Below are positions 17,822-26,872 of a stretch of DNA of 48,026 nucleotides, one piece after another. The notes beneath the pieces were generated by a model. The model ran no database searches and was not told where the DNA came from. It was given only the letters and a program-made list of their open reading frames with translations. Within the stretch, counting starts at the first letter, position 1. Every line of letters starts with the position of its first letter. The stretch spans positions 1-48,026 of the forward strand of contig NZ_JAHKPM010000040.1 of the NCBI RefSeq assembly GCF_018860525.1, given 5' to 3'. Source of the DNA: Vibrio hepatarius (lineage in GTDB: Bacteria; Pseudomonadota; Gammaproteobacteria; Enterobacterales; Vibrionaceae). The position numbers were made by a program, and so were the translations under genes.

Positions 17822-18697
17822 CTACAAGGCAAAGCTGCCAGCCAGTGTAGATAAAATCAGATTCCACCCATCAACGAGTACAAATAGCATTAATTTGAAG
17901 GGTAAAGAAACAATCATAGGAGATAGCATCATCATACCCATAGCCATTAGTACTGAAGCCACAACTAAATCTATGACTAAAAAAGGTAGAAATAACATAA
18001 AGCCTATCTGGAAAGCAGTTTTAAGCTCTGAGGTAATAAAAGCAGGAATTAAAACAGCCATAGACACATCTTCCGGTCTTCTAACATTTGACCCAGCTAT
18101 ATTGACAAAGGTTTCTAAGTCTTTGACGCGAGTTTGCTTGAGCATAAAGTCTTTCATCGGGATTTGAGCTAGGTCAAACGCTTTGCGTGCTGTTATCTTC
18201 TCATTGATGTATGGCTGAATGGCATCTTTGTTGATCTTGTCAAGAACAGGTGACATGATAAAAAAAGTTAGGAAGATAGCTATGCCTATAATCACTTGGT
18301 TAGAGGGGGTTTGCTGTAAGCCCATAGCTTGACGAAGAATCGACATGACAACAACAATCCGAGTGAATGAAGTCATCAAAATAACCATAGCAGGTAGAAA
18401 ACCTAGCATGGTCATTAACGCCAAAATCTGCAGGTTAATCGTATAATCTTCACTACCGTCTGGGTTAGTTGTCATGGTAAAAGCGGGAATACCTCCACCT
18501 CCTCCAGAAAAACTACCCGATGCAATTGTTCTCGCAGCTCCTTGCTCTTTCTCCATGGCAGATACCGTTACACCCTGTGACGGAGCTGCGTTGTTGGGTA
18601 TAGGTGTTGAGAGCGATTCTTCAGATAAAGACAACGTTGAAAACATTGTCAAAAAAAAGGCCAGTACGAGTGATAGCAACCTGCTAGTGTTTATCAT
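17822..18697 (-). CDS. fliP: Flagellar export gate protein FliP
   Basis: The 291-aa export-gate protein starts with a cleavable signal peptide (about 1-26), a known oddity of FliP. A Ser/Gly-rich linker follows ([14 protein letters not shown]). Four membrane segments carry the family sequences [17 protein letters not shown] and [17 protein letters not shown]. It is somewhat longer than the E. coli protein (245 aa) because of the N-terminal linker. The ATG overlaps the fliO stop by four bases (ATGA), so translation of the two is coupled. Confidence 0.96.
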   Translation of the reverse strand: MINTSRLLSLVLAFFLTMFSTLSLSEESLSTPIPNNAAPSQGVTVSAMEKEQGAARTIASGSFSGGGGGIPAFTMTTNPDGSEDYTINLQILALMTMLGFLPAMVILMTSFTRIVVVMSILRQAMGLQQTPSNQVIIGIAIFLTFFIMSPVLDKINKDAIQPYINEKITARKAFDLAQIPMKDFMLKQTRVKDLETFVNIAGSNVRRPEDVSMAVLIPAFITSELKTAFQIGFMLFLPFLVIDLVVASVLMAMGMMMLSPMIVSLPFKLMLFVLVDGWNLILSTLAGSFAL

Positions 18698-19104
18698 TTT
18701 TTCTTCAATATCTGGGTTAGTTGAGTCGCAAAAGGGGAACTGGCCAGCGCAGATTTATTAAGCTCATCTTGATTCAAGGGAGTGTCTAACTTAGAAATGA
18801 GCTGCACTGACTGTGAAGTCACTCCAACTAAAAACTGTTCTTCACCAGCTTGAACAATCACCACTCTCTCACGAGTCCCAACAGGAAGCTGACGGACAAT
18901 ACTTAATCCACCTTGGTTGATCATAGAGGGTACTCGCATACGCTTTAATAGCCATGCAAGAAACAAGATAAACGCCACAACAAATAACAAAGAGCCAAAG
19001 GTTGTGACCCAGTCTAATTGCTCACTAGCTGCCCCTTCAGCCAAAGCAGCAGGTGAGATAACTAACAGAGTCAAACAACTGAATCTGTTCAAAAGACTTA
19101 TCAT
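18694..19104 (-). CDS. fliO: Flagellar assembly protein FliO
   Basis: A 136-aa bitopic membrane protein that helps FliP assemble. There is a short N-terminal hydrophobic stretch (signal-like, ending ALAEG), one clear membrane helix ([20 protein letters not shown], about 36-55) and a cytoplasmic domain with [20 protein letters not shown], the FliO signature. AAGG occurs just before ATG 19104. It begins three bases after the fliN stop and overlaps fliP. Confidence 0.93.
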   Translation of the reverse strand: MISLLNRFSCLTLLVISPAALAEGAASEQLDWVTTFGSLLFVVAFILFLAWLLKRMRVPSMINQGGLSIVRQLPVGTRERVVIVQAGEEQFLVGVTSQSVQLISKLDTPLNQDELNKSALASSPFATQLTQILKKK

Positions 19105-19107
19105 ACC

Positions 19108-19518
19108 TTACCTTAATTTCTTGATTCGTTCAGTTTGGCTAATGACATCAGTCAAACGAATACCAAACTTGTCATTAACAACCACGACCTCACCATGCGC
19201 GATCAAAGTCCCATTAACCAAAACATCTAGAGATTCACCAGCTAGGCGCTCAAGCTCAACAACTGAGCCTTGGTTAAGTTGCAGTAGATTTCGAATACTG
19301 ATCTTTGATCGCCCGACTTCCATAGAAATGGTAACGGGTATGTCTAGAATCGAATCTAGCTTGCGGCGCTCATCATCTGAGATAGGTGATGCAGTGTCTT
19401 GAAGCTCATCAAGCTGTGCAGACATAACCTCATCTACATCCACCTCAGGTGCATCTGGATCTTCGCCCAAAGCTGCAGCCCATTCATCAGCCAATTTTTG
19501 ATCTTCAGTCGGTTCCAT
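19108..19518 (-). CDS. fliN: Flagellar motor switch protein FliN
   Basis: The 136-aa C-ring protein has an acidic N-terminal region and a C-terminal SpoA (surface presentation of antigens) domain. LDIPVTISMEVGRSKISIRN starts the SpoA domain at about 57, and HGEVVVVNDKFGIRLTDV closes it. With FliM and FliG it forms the switch that sets rotation direction, and it also docks the FliH-FliI ATPase. Its length is typical. It sits 17 bp after fliM. Confidence 0.96.
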   Translation of the reverse strand: MEPTEDQKLADEWAAALGEDPDAPEVDVDEVMSAQLDELQDTASPISDDERRKLDSILDIPVTISMEVGRSKISIRNLLQLNQGSVVELERLAGESLDVLVNGTLIAHGEVVVVNDKFGIRLTDVISQTERIKKLR

Positions 19519-19535
19519 ACCTAATTACCTATTTA

Positions 19536-20588
19536 CTAATCTTCTATTTCACCATCATCTTCTTCTAGTTCGGAGATGACGTCCTTGCCCAAAAATGCAA
19601 TATCGGTTTTCACGACATCAGGGCGTTTGATTTTTTCGTACACTTGTACTGCAAGCATTTCACCTGAGCGCCCCATTTTAACTCTATACGTAGGTAGCTC
19701 TTCGACAAACATAGTTGCATTCTCAGGCATTGTTACCGGAATAACATCACCTGGCTGAATCTCCATCAGATCCCTAAGTGAAATATCTTGCTCAAGCAAA
19801 TTGACTCTAAAGTTAACCGGAACATCCATAATTTCATCACGTAAAGCACTGCTCCAACGAACATCTGTTTCCATCTTGTCAGATTGAACACCCGCATCGA
19901 GAAGTTCTCGAATCGGCTCGACCATTGAATATGGCATTACCACATGAAAATCACCTCCACCTCCATCAACTTCGATATGAAATGAGCTGACAACAATCAC
20001 CTCTGTCGGGCTTACTATATTGGCCATACTCGGGTTAACTTCCGAGTCGAGGTACTCAAACTCTACTCCCATAACAGGAGACCAAGCTTCTTTATAATCT
20101 TCAAAAACGATTTTGAGCAACAACTGGACAATTCGGCGTTCTGTAGGAGTAAACTCACGACCTTCAATTCGAGCATGATAACGACCGTCACCACCAAAAA
20201 AGTTTTCCACCAATATGAACACCAACCGAGCTTCCATGGTAACAAGTGCAGTACCTTTTAGTGGTCTAAAACGTACCATATTTAAACTCGTTGGTACGTA
20301 AAGTGTGTTCTGATACTCACCAAACTTCATCATTTGCACACCGTTTATTGATACCTCGGCTGCTTTTCGAAGCATATTAAACAAGCTAATCCGCATATGA
20401 CGGGCAAAACGCTCATTAATCAGCTCCAATGTTGGCATTCGACCACGAACAATACGGTCTTGTGATGAAAAATCGAAATCTACTGACGATCCGCCTTTTT
20501 CACCACCACCACCATCACCACCATCATCGACGTCATCAACACCATGGAGAAGTGCATCAATCTCATCTTGACTTAATAGATCAGTCAC
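19536..20588 (-). CDS. fliM: Flagellar motor switch protein FliM
   Basis: The 350-aa C-ring protein binds phospho-CheY. The N-terminal CheY-binding peptide is LLSQDEIDALLHGV (about 4-17), followed by a Gly/Asp-rich linker of about 20 residues. Then come the CheC-like middle domain (RMPTLELINERFARHMR; EYLDSEVNPSMANIV) and the C-terminal SpoA domain (RVNLLEQDISLRDLMEIQPG). The start is GTG at 20588, with AGGTG upstream. The Gly-rich linker is encoded by GGTGGTGGC-type repeats, which create a poly-His shadow frame on the other strand. Confidence 0.97.
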   Translation of the reverse strand: MTDLLSQDEIDALLHGVDDVDDGGDGGGGEKGGSSVDFDFSSQDRIVRGRMPTLELINERFARHMRISLFNMLRKAAEVSINGVQMMKFGEYQNTLYVPTSLNMVRFRPLKGTALVTMEARLVFILVENFFGGDGRYHARIEGREFTPTERRIVQLLLKIVFEDYKEAWSPVMGVEFEYLDSEVNPSMANIVSPTEVIVVSSFHIEVDGGGGDFHVVMPYSMVEPIRELLDAGVQSDKMETDVRWSSALRDEIMDVPVNFRVNLLEQDISLRDLMEIQPGDVIPVTMPENATMFVEELPTYRVKMGRSGEMLAVQVYEKIKRPDVVKTDIAFLGKDVISELEEDDGEIED

Positions 20589-20595
20589 TATTCAC

Positions 20596-21093
20596 CTACT
20601 GTATTACAAAATCAGTAAATAACACACGCTCAATTACCGGCTCACCTACTGCACGGTTTAAACTTGCTTTGATATCGTTTGTTGCTTTTTCTCGCAAATC
20701 TACTCGTCCATTAACATTTCTAAGCTGCTCAACAGTAGCGGAAGCAAATGTACCCAGTAGTGAACTTTCTATTAACGGAGAGTGATAACGTGCCAAATTT
20801 TCATTTTCAAAACCTCGCACCATCAACTGGACTTTTATTTGTACCAATCGTTCTTTGGTATCTCCCGTAACATTAAAAAGAAATGGCTGGGCAATATTGA
20901 CATAAGAGACAGGCTCTGAGGAGACCTCAACCTCTTGCTGGACTACTTGCTCTGCATCTTCTGATTCATCTGAACCCATCAAAAAAAATGCAGCTCCCCC
21001 TCCCCCGACTAGCAATACAACAACAGCGATGATGATAACTAACAGCTTGCCTTTACCTTTGGGTGCTTCTGTTTCAATTTCTTCGTCGGCCAT
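20596..21093 (-). CDS. fliL: Flagellar basal body-associated protein FliL
   Basis: A 165-aa single-span inner membrane protein: a charged cytoplasmic N-terminus (EIETEAPKGKGK), a membrane helix LLVIIIAVVVLLVGGGGAAFF (about 17-37), an acidic linker, and a periplasmic stomatin-like domain. FliL surrounds stator units and supports motor torque under load. The final sequence VIERVLFTDFVIQ is typical of the family. It follows fliK by about 36 bp and precedes fliM by 7 bp. Confidence 0.95.
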   Translation of the reverse strand: MADEEIETEAPKGKGKLLVIIIAVVVLLVGGGGAAFFLMGSDESEDAEQVVQQEVEVSSEPVSYVNIAQPFLFNVTGDTKERLVQIKVQLMVRGFENENLARYHSPLIESSLLGTFASATVEQLRNVNGRVDLREKATNDIKASLNRAVGEPVIERVLFTDFVIQ

Positions 21094-21129
21094 ATTTGTG
21101 ATTCTCTATTTTTCTTACTTTTCTATAGT

Positions 21130-23061
21130 TTAAGCGTAATAACTGATTCCATCACGCTTTGTTATGACATTCAAATCAAGATTGACGTCTGGTTCAAGGT
21201 TTTCGTCACCAGAAAAAGGTTGATTACCGTTACCCTGACCATTATCAGGCCCATTTCCAGCATAACGGTTTTGTTGTTGGCCGGAAGATTGTTGCTGAAC
21301 AGAAGAATCTCCCAACTGCACTCCTTGTTGAGACAACATTTCACGTAAACGAGGCATGGATTGTTCTATTACATCTCGAGCTTGTTGATTTGCTACTGTA
21401 AAATGTACCGCCGCACCATCACCTCCCATATTTAAACGAATTTGGAGTCGACCTAGTTCAGGGGGATCGAGGCGAATATCAACACTCTTGAGGTTTTTCG
21501 ACATCATCATCTGGACACGCTCTGCAACCTGCTCTCCTGCCGCTTCTCTATTTAATGGCATAGGTGCCTGGGCTGAAGCTTGGTCAACACGAGCTTGAGT
21601 TTGTGTGTTAACGCTCTGTTGCCCAGCAGCTTGGGATAATTGTTGAGCTAAACCAATTTCTTGATTTTGACTGGTTCCCTGCTTTGAAGCAGTATTTGCT
21701 AACTTACCAATTGAACCCGCTGCTTTGGCTCCAATAGCGGCTTTCAACATGGCTTGTTCACTAACAACGGGAGCGGGTGCAACATGTTGTAATGAATTTA
21801 CAGGAAAGTCATTTATAAAAGGGATATTAGCCACGCTCTGTACCGTTTGCTGATGGCTGATGGCTGACTGATTCAAAGCTTGAGGAACAGTCTGGGCCAA
21901 ATGATGTTGTTGCGCCTTATGTTTCGATTCGACTTTTAGTGGTATTTCATCGGCGGTCATTTCATCAATCGGTGTAGACCATGGAATGACAGAGGCTGAA
22001 GTTACGGCCAGTGAATCAATAGAGTCACTTGAATTAACCTGAGAATTAACCGTCATTTCATTAATGGTATTTTTCTGTTGAGTTGGAGACAATTTCCGTA
22101 ACTCAGTATTGACTGCTTTTGCAACGGGAGTAATAGGCATTGGAGCATTTTCTAACATGGCCTTATATTTAACAGCTTCAACCATCTGCTCCAATTCTTC
22201 ATCTGTTATTCCCTGCGCCTTGAGCTGAATTTTGAGGCTCTCAATATCGGTATTAATGGCGAGTTCCACTTTGTTTGGTCCGACTATATTGTCGTTAATT
22301 GATCTATTAGTGGCTGGAGGAATATGATGGTTAATCCCTGGCTTTAATGGCAAGTCGCTTACCAGATCTTCAGACTCAATAAATTGTTGAGCCGTTTCTG
22401 GGATAACTATACTCTGTCGCTCTGAAACTCCCTGTTGAGGCAAAACCCGTTTGATATTGGCTAAATCACTCCCTCCTGCAGTAACGAGATCACTTTCCGC
22501 AATCGACTGGTGTACGGCGTCTGCATTAAGTCTTGAATGAGTGGTTTCCACCATATCATTAGAAAGGGGTTGGATTTTGTCAATCATTGGTGGCAACCCA
22601 TTGCCGTCTTTTGGCAGCAATGTTTTGTTAGCTTCATTAAGCCGTCCAAGGAGCTCACCGTTCTCAGACACTATCTTTTCAGCCTCATCAGGTACATCCA
22701 TAATAACGTCTTCAGCCAACACTTTACCACTAGCTACCGGAGAAACTGCAGCATCAATTTTAATGTCTTCACCCTTTAACTCAGTCGCAGCCTTACTACT
22801 ATTATCCAAAGTAGTAAGCTCCTCATCACCAAGCTCTCCTTCGGGTTTAACCTGTTGTTCTAATATGACTTTAGTGCTTTCTTCACCTTCTGTAGATGAT
22901 TCAGTGGCTACCTTGTCTGTGGACGTTTTCTCACTAGCTTCACCTTTAATAAATGCAGCCAACTTAGAAAAAAAGCCTTCTGATTGTTCAGTATTTTTAG
23001 GCTGAGAAGTAGTCGTCGTCGCTTTAGAAGAATCTGAAACTGGGTTAAGATTTACATTCAT
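21130..23061 (-). CDS. fliK: Flagellar hook-length control protein FliK
   Basis: This 643-aa secreted ruler protein measures hook length and triggers the FlhB specificity switch. The N-terminal two thirds are low-complexity, rich in Gln, Ser, Glu and Thr, as usual. The folded C-terminal Flg_hook domain (about 515-600) contains VDIRLDPPELGRLQIRL, AAVHFTVANQQARDVIEQ and LREMLSQQGVQLGDSSV, and the very C-terminus is Gln/Asn/Gly-rich. A GTG at 23076 would add five residues. ATG 23061 is preferred because its sequence MNVNLNPV is more family-like; neither has a strong SD. A sigma-54 promoter lies about 90 bp upstream. Confidence 0.93.
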   Translation of the reverse strand: MNVNLNPVSDSSKATTTTSQPKNTEQSEGFFSKLAAFIKGEASEKTSTDKVATESSTEGEESTKVILEQQVKPEGELGDEELTTLDNSSKAATELKGEDIKIDAAVSPVASGKVLAEDVIMDVPDEAEKIVSENGELLGRLNEANKTLLPKDGNGLPPMIDKIQPLSNDMVETTHSRLNADAVHQSIAESDLVTAGGSDLANIKRVLPQQGVSERQSIVIPETAQQFIESEDLVSDLPLKPGINHHIPPATNRSINDNIVGPNKVELAINTDIESLKIQLKAQGITDEELEQMVEAVKYKAMLENAPMPITPVAKAVNTELRKLSPTQQKNTINEMTVNSQVNSSDSIDSLAVTSASVIPWSTPIDEMTADEIPLKVESKHKAQQHHLAQTVPQALNQSAISHQQTVQSVANIPFINDFPVNSLQHVAPAPVVSEQAMLKAAIGAKAAGSIGKLANTASKQGTSQNQEIGLAQQLSQAAGQQSVNTQTQARVDQASAQAPMPLNREAAGEQVAERVQMMMSKNLKSVDIRLDPPELGRLQIRLNMGGDGAAVHFTVANQQARDVIEQSMPRLREMLSQQGVQLGDSSVQQQSSGQQQNRYAGNGPDNGQGNGNQPFSGDENLEPDVNLDLNVITKRDGISYYA

Positions 23062-23153
23062 AAACAGAGCACTCACATATAATTGAGAGAACAGCCACAG
23101 CTAATTATTAAAACAATGAACAGCGGCGCAGCATTATTTAATGATGTTTTACC

Positions 23154-23169
23154 AGCAAGAAGTGCGCCA
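23154..23169 (-). promoter_or_regulatory. Sigma-54 promoter of fliK operon
   Basis: On the minus strand TGGCGCACTTCTTGCT matches the -24/-12 consensus TGGCACG-N4-TTGCW; GG and GC are separated by exactly 10 nt. It sits between fliJ and fliK. In Vibrio such class III promoters are activated by phospho-FlrC, which fits the flrBC genes upstream in the same region. Confidence 0.85.
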
Positions 23170-23228
23170 AACACAAAGAGAATGACGATTAGTCATAAAT
23201 ATATAGCAATAACAGTGTGCTATTTATC

Positions 23229-23669
23229 CTAGTTTGCCGGACGTCGAGCAAATTGTAGAGCTGTAAACTCATCCATCTGTTTTTGCTCTCGTATATACTG
23301 TATTCGCTCTTTCTCTTGCCGCTTCTTCTCGATGAGCCATTCATAGGATCGACGCTGTTTTCGACATTCAGTCCAATTTTGTTCACAATTTTCTACTTGT
23401 GATAAAAAATGTTGCTCAGCCTGCTTCTGTTTAGATAGCGTCTCATCGAGAGTTGTTAGAAACCGATTCAGGTGCATGTACTGACTTGCCGTCAAACCCT
23501 GTTTACCTTTCTCTACAAGTTGTTCACAATAATCTAAACGATAATGTTCTATCTGTTCCAATTGCTGATAATAGTCTTGTAATTCAGACCTAGCTTGACT
23601 TAAAGCAAGAACCGCTTGATTCTCACGTGCGATAGATTGTTCGAGTAAAAAAACGACAGCATTATCCAT
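23229..23669 (-). CDS. fliJ: Flagellar export chaperone FliJ
   Basis: The 146-aa protein is almost wholly coiled coil and rich in Gln, Glu, Arg and Leu (for example LSQARSELQDYYQQLEQIEHY). FliJ fits into the centre of the FliI hexamer and links it to FlhA, helping energise export. Length is normal. GGAGGAG precedes ATG 23669, and the gene starts 3 bp after the fliI stop. It is the last gene of the fliE-J group. Confidence 0.93.
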   Translation of the reverse strand: MDNAVVFLLEQSIARENQAVLALSQARSELQDYYQQLEQIEHYRLDYCEQLVEKGKQGLTASQYMHLNRFLTTLDETLSKQKQAEQHFLSQVENCEQNWTECRKQRRSYEWLIEKKRQEKERIQYIREQKQMDEFTALQFARRPAN

Positions 23670-23672
23670 AAC

Positions 23673-24998
23673 TTACTCCTCCCCTTGTAGCAGGTTACGC
23701 AGCATACTAATACTCATGTCGAAGGGGACTGTTTCTTTCATACCTTGTTGTAAATAACTATCTAATCTCGGCTTGAGTGTAAATGCACTATCGATAGCTG
23801 GATCGGACCCTATTTTATATGCACCGATAGAAACGAGGTCTTGGTTTTTTCTGCATATGGATAGCACCTGCCGTACTGCTTTCGACATAAGCATTTGTTC
23901 TTCGTTTGTTACCTGTGGCATTACTCGGCTAACCGATTTTTCAACATCTATAGCTGGATAATGTCCAGCATCTGCCATTTCTCTCGATAAGACAATATGC
24001 CCATCGAGAATTGCACGTGATGCATCTGCAATAGGATCTTGTAAATCGTCACCTTCAGTAAGAACGGTGAAGAAAGCCGTTATAGACCCATACTCTTGGT
24101 TACCATTTCCCGCCCGTTCAACTAGTGCAGGTAATTTAGCAAATACAGAGGGTGGATAACCTTTAGTCGCAGGTGGTTCACCAACAGACAAAGCAATTTC
24201 TCGCTGAGCTTGAGCAAAACGAGTCAATGAATCCATCAGTAGCAATACATCTAGCCCTTGATCGCGAAAATATTCAGCTATAGTCAAGGCTGTTTGGCAA
24301 CCCTTAAGACGCATTAGCGGAGAAGAATCGGCTGGCGCAGCAACGACAACAGAACGCTGACGACCGTCCACACCCAATATTTCCTCGATAAATTCTTTAA
24401 CCTCACGGCCCCGCTCACCAATCAGACCAACCACTACTACCTGAGCCGTCGTACCGCGAGTCATCATACCTAAGGTCACAGATTTACCAACACCGGAACC
24501 CGCAAACAGACCAATACGTTGACCTTTACCCACCGTTAGTAACCCATTAATCGCTTTAATACCAACATCCAAAGGCTCCGAAATAGGTTTACGAGATAAA
24601 GGATTAATAGGTTCCGAACTAAAGGTTGCCCGTTTTTCTGTGTACAAAGGGCCGAGTCCATCAAGTGGATTTCCTACGCCATCTATTACTCGACCCAATA
24701 GTTCCATACCAACTGGTAAGCCTGAGTCTGTTGTCAGCGGAGTCACTTTGGCTCCGGGCAAAACCCCAGTAATTTGCTCACTTGGCATGAGAAAAAGATT
24801 ATCCCCAGAAAAGCCCACTACTTCAGCGTCCATATGGCCATGAATAGTTTCAACTTGGCATAGACTACCAATAGGAGCACGACACCCAGTAGCTTCCAAA
24901 GTGAGGCCTATCACTCTAACCAGCTTTCCTGATGCTACAGGGCGACATGTAAGGCCATCAGTCTGATAATCTGATAAACGCTGCTCCAGAGCTAACAT
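23673..24998 (-). CDS. fliI: Flagellum-specific ATPase FliI
   Basis: The 441-aa F1-beta-like ATPase of the flagellar export apparatus. Walker A is [11 protein letters not shown] (about 163-173) and Walker B is [33 protein letters not shown] holds the catalytic Glu. The N-terminal beta-barrel and C-terminal domain ([15 protein letters not shown]) are complete. The ATG at 24998 shares a base with the fliH stop (TAATG), so translation is coupled to its regulator FliH. Confidence 0.97.
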   Translation of the reverse strand: MLALEQRLSDYQTDGLTCRPVASGKLVRVIGLTLEATGCRAPIGSLCQVETIHGHMDAEVVGFSGDNLFLMPSEQITGVLPGAKVTPLTTDSGLPVGMELLGRVIDGVGNPLDGLGPLYTEKRATFSSEPINPLSRKPISEPLDVGIKAINGLLTVGKGQRIGLFAGSGVGKSVTLGMMTRGTTAQVVVVGLIGERGREVKEFIEEILGVDGRQRSVVVAAPADSSPLMRLKGCQTALTIAEYFRDQGLDVLLLMDSLTRFAQAQREIALSVGEPPATKGYPPSVFAKLPALVERAGNGNQEYGSITAFFTVLTEGDDLQDPIADASRAILDGHIVLSREMADAGHYPAIDVEKSVSRVMPQVTNEEQMLMSKAVRQVLSICRKNQDLVSIGAYKIGSDPAIDSAFTLKPRLDSYLQQGMKETVPFDMSISMLRNLLQGEE

Positions 24999-25798
24999 TA
25001 TTCACCACCTTGATGATGGTTTGCACCACAAAAGCTTTTAAGCACGCTACGAATTCGGTCTTCTAATCGGTAGTTAACACTAGACTCCCCAGCTTCAATT
25101 TGTAGATCTCCACGATTTAAAGCAGGCTCTGGAACAATAAGCCAGTTACGGAACTCTAGCTCCCCTTCTCCGTAGGAAGAACGGACTATATCAACATCGT
25201 CAGGATGAAGTTTTAGTGTAATGGAATGGCCTGAAATTGGGAGTGATTCAACCGATTGTTTAACGGTATCTAGTATCACTTGAGGATTAGTCTGAACTTC
25301 TACGTGAACCACTTCTTTAACTAACATCAACACCATATCGACAATCTGTTTCTCAACCTGAACATTAAGTAATTCCAGTGGTTGAGCAAACTGGTTGGCC
25401 AAGCTAACAAAGGTACTAATTTGCTGTTGAATCAGCTCTTGTCCAGCCTCTACTCCTTCTGCTTTACCCACGTCAAAACCTTGCTGATGGCCTTCGGTAT
25501 GTCCCTGCTCTTTTCCTTTTTCATGTCCTTGAGTAAAGCCGGCTTCTTGGCCTTGTAGTAAACCATTCTCGTAGGCCTGTTGCTTTATTTGCTCAATTTC
25601 TTCTGCTGTTAGCTCTTTTGGTGCTTCTTGCTGAGGTTCAGGAAGAACAGGCATCCAACTAGGATCATAATTCATTGCTGTATCTTTAGCTTGAGTGCGA
25701 GTATCCGATGAATAATCCGGCATACCCCACAACTCAGTCTTATGAGCTAGGTCTCCCTCCTCTATACGTAGATACCCACGCTTTCTTTCCTCTGACAT
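24998..25798 (-). CDS. fliH: Flagellar export stator-like protein FliH
   Basis: The 266-aa peripheral regulator of FliI. The middle contains a long run of glycine-zipper-like repeats with Gly every four residues ([20 protein letters not shown], then [21 protein letters not shown], about 95-135), a hallmark of FliH GxxxG segments. The C-terminal domain resembles the E/V-ATPase peripheral stalk subunit ([41 protein letters not shown]). It lies between fliG and fliI, and its start has only a weak SD (GGTGA). Confidence 0.93.
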   Translation of the reverse strand: MSEERKRGYLRIEEGDLAHKTELWGMPDYSSDTRTQAKDTAMNYDPSWMPVLPEPQQEAPKELTAEEIEQIKQQAYENGLLQGQEAGFTQGHEKGKEQGHTEGHQQGFDVGKAEGVEAGQELIQQQISTFVSLANQFAQPLELLNVQVEKQIVDMVLMLVKEVVHVEVQTNPQVILDTVKQSVESLPISGHSITLKLHPDDVDIVRSSYGEGELEFRNWLIVPEPALNRGDLQIEAGESSVNYRLEDRIRSVLKSFCGANHHQGGE

Positions 25799-25822
25799 TG
25801 CTATATCACCTGACGTTCAAAA

Positions 25823-26872
25823 CTATAAGAATTCATCTGAGCCACCACCAAGTACAATGTCACCTGAGTCAGCCATTTTACGAGCGACAGCCAATACTTC
25901 TTTCTGAGCAGCTTCAACATCCGATACCTTAATTGGTGCCATGGCTTCAAGATCATCACGCATAAGTTCTGCTGCTCGTTTAGACATATTTTTAAATATT
26001 TTTTCTCGTAGTGCATCATCTGCACCTTTAAGTGCTCGTTGCAAGGCATCTTGCGGAACATCACGCAGCAATTTTTGAATGCCTGAGTCGTCCACTTCGA
26101 TAAGGTTCTCGAACACAAACATAAGATCTTGGATCTGTGTTGCCATATCTTCATCCTGCTCGCGGATTTGTTCCATCATGATGCCTTCCATCTGGTTATC
26201 CATAAAGTTCATGATTTCTGCAGCAGCTTTAGTACCACCAATTTTGGCTGCTTGAGCACCAGCTTGACCCGCAAACTGTTTCTCCATAATTTCGTTTAAT
26301 TCTGCTAGAGCTGAAGGCTGAACTTCTTCTAGTGTTGCAATTCTCATAATCAAATCGAGGGCATCTCGTTCGGCAAATTGCGTCAAGATTTCAGCAGATT
26401 GATCGGGTTCTAAATAGGAAAGCACTATGGTTTGAATTTGCGGGTGCTCGTTTATTATGATGGTTGCAACCTGGCGAGGGTCCATCCACTTCAGTGAATC
26501 CAGTCCCTTTGACCCTGTCCCTAGTAAGATTTGATCAACAAGGTTGTTAGCCTTATCTTCACCAAGAGCAGCTACTAATGCGTTACGCATGAAGTCTTCA
26601 CTGCCCATACCTATATTGGTGTATTTCTGAATATCCTCTAAGAATGCGCGGTGAACAACACTGACTTTTTCCTGATTAAAGCTCGCTGCCTGAGCCATCG
26701 AACTACCCACTCGCTGTACTTGCTTGGGTTCTAGGTGGCGAATAATTCCAGCTGCATCTTCTTCGTTAAGACTCAGCAAAAGTATCGCGGCACGTTCTTC
26801 ACCGGGTACACTCTCAATATCTATGGTGTTCTCTTCACCACCCTCACCTTGAGGGGCTACGTCATTAGCCAT
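25823..26872 (-). CDS. fliG: Flagellar motor switch protein FliG
   Basis: This 349-aa rotor protein binds the MS ring (FliF) through its N-domain and contacts stator PomA through the charged ridge of its C-domain. The sequence contains the EHPQ motif (INEHPQIQTIVLSYLEPDQS), and the C-terminal MSKRAAELMRDDLEAMAP torque helix. Length is typical. Its start lies inside the 3' end of fliF (8-bp overlap), coupling the two partner proteins. Confidence 0.97.
   Translation of the reverse strand: MANDVAPQGEGGEENTIDIESVPGEERAAILLLSLNEEDAAGIIRHLEPKQVQRVGSSMAQAASFNQEKVSVVHRAFLEDIQKYTNIGMGSEDFMRNALVAALGEDKANNLVDQILLGTGSKGLDSLKWMDPRQVATIIINEHPQIQTIVLSYLEPDQSAEILTQFAERDALDLIMRIATLEEVQPSALAELNEIMEKQFAGQAGAQAAKIGGTKAAAEIMNFMDNQMEGIMMEQIREQDEDMATQIQDLMFVFENLIEVDDSGIQKLLRDVPQDALQRALKGADDALREKIFKNMSKRAAELMRDDLEAMAPIKVSDVEAAQKEVLAVARKMADSGDIVLGGGSDEFL

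Noticed and set aside
20429..20785. Plus-strand frame with a poly-His run
   Set aside because: It mirrors the Gly/Asp linker of fliM and the end of fliL; both are firmly identified on the other strand.
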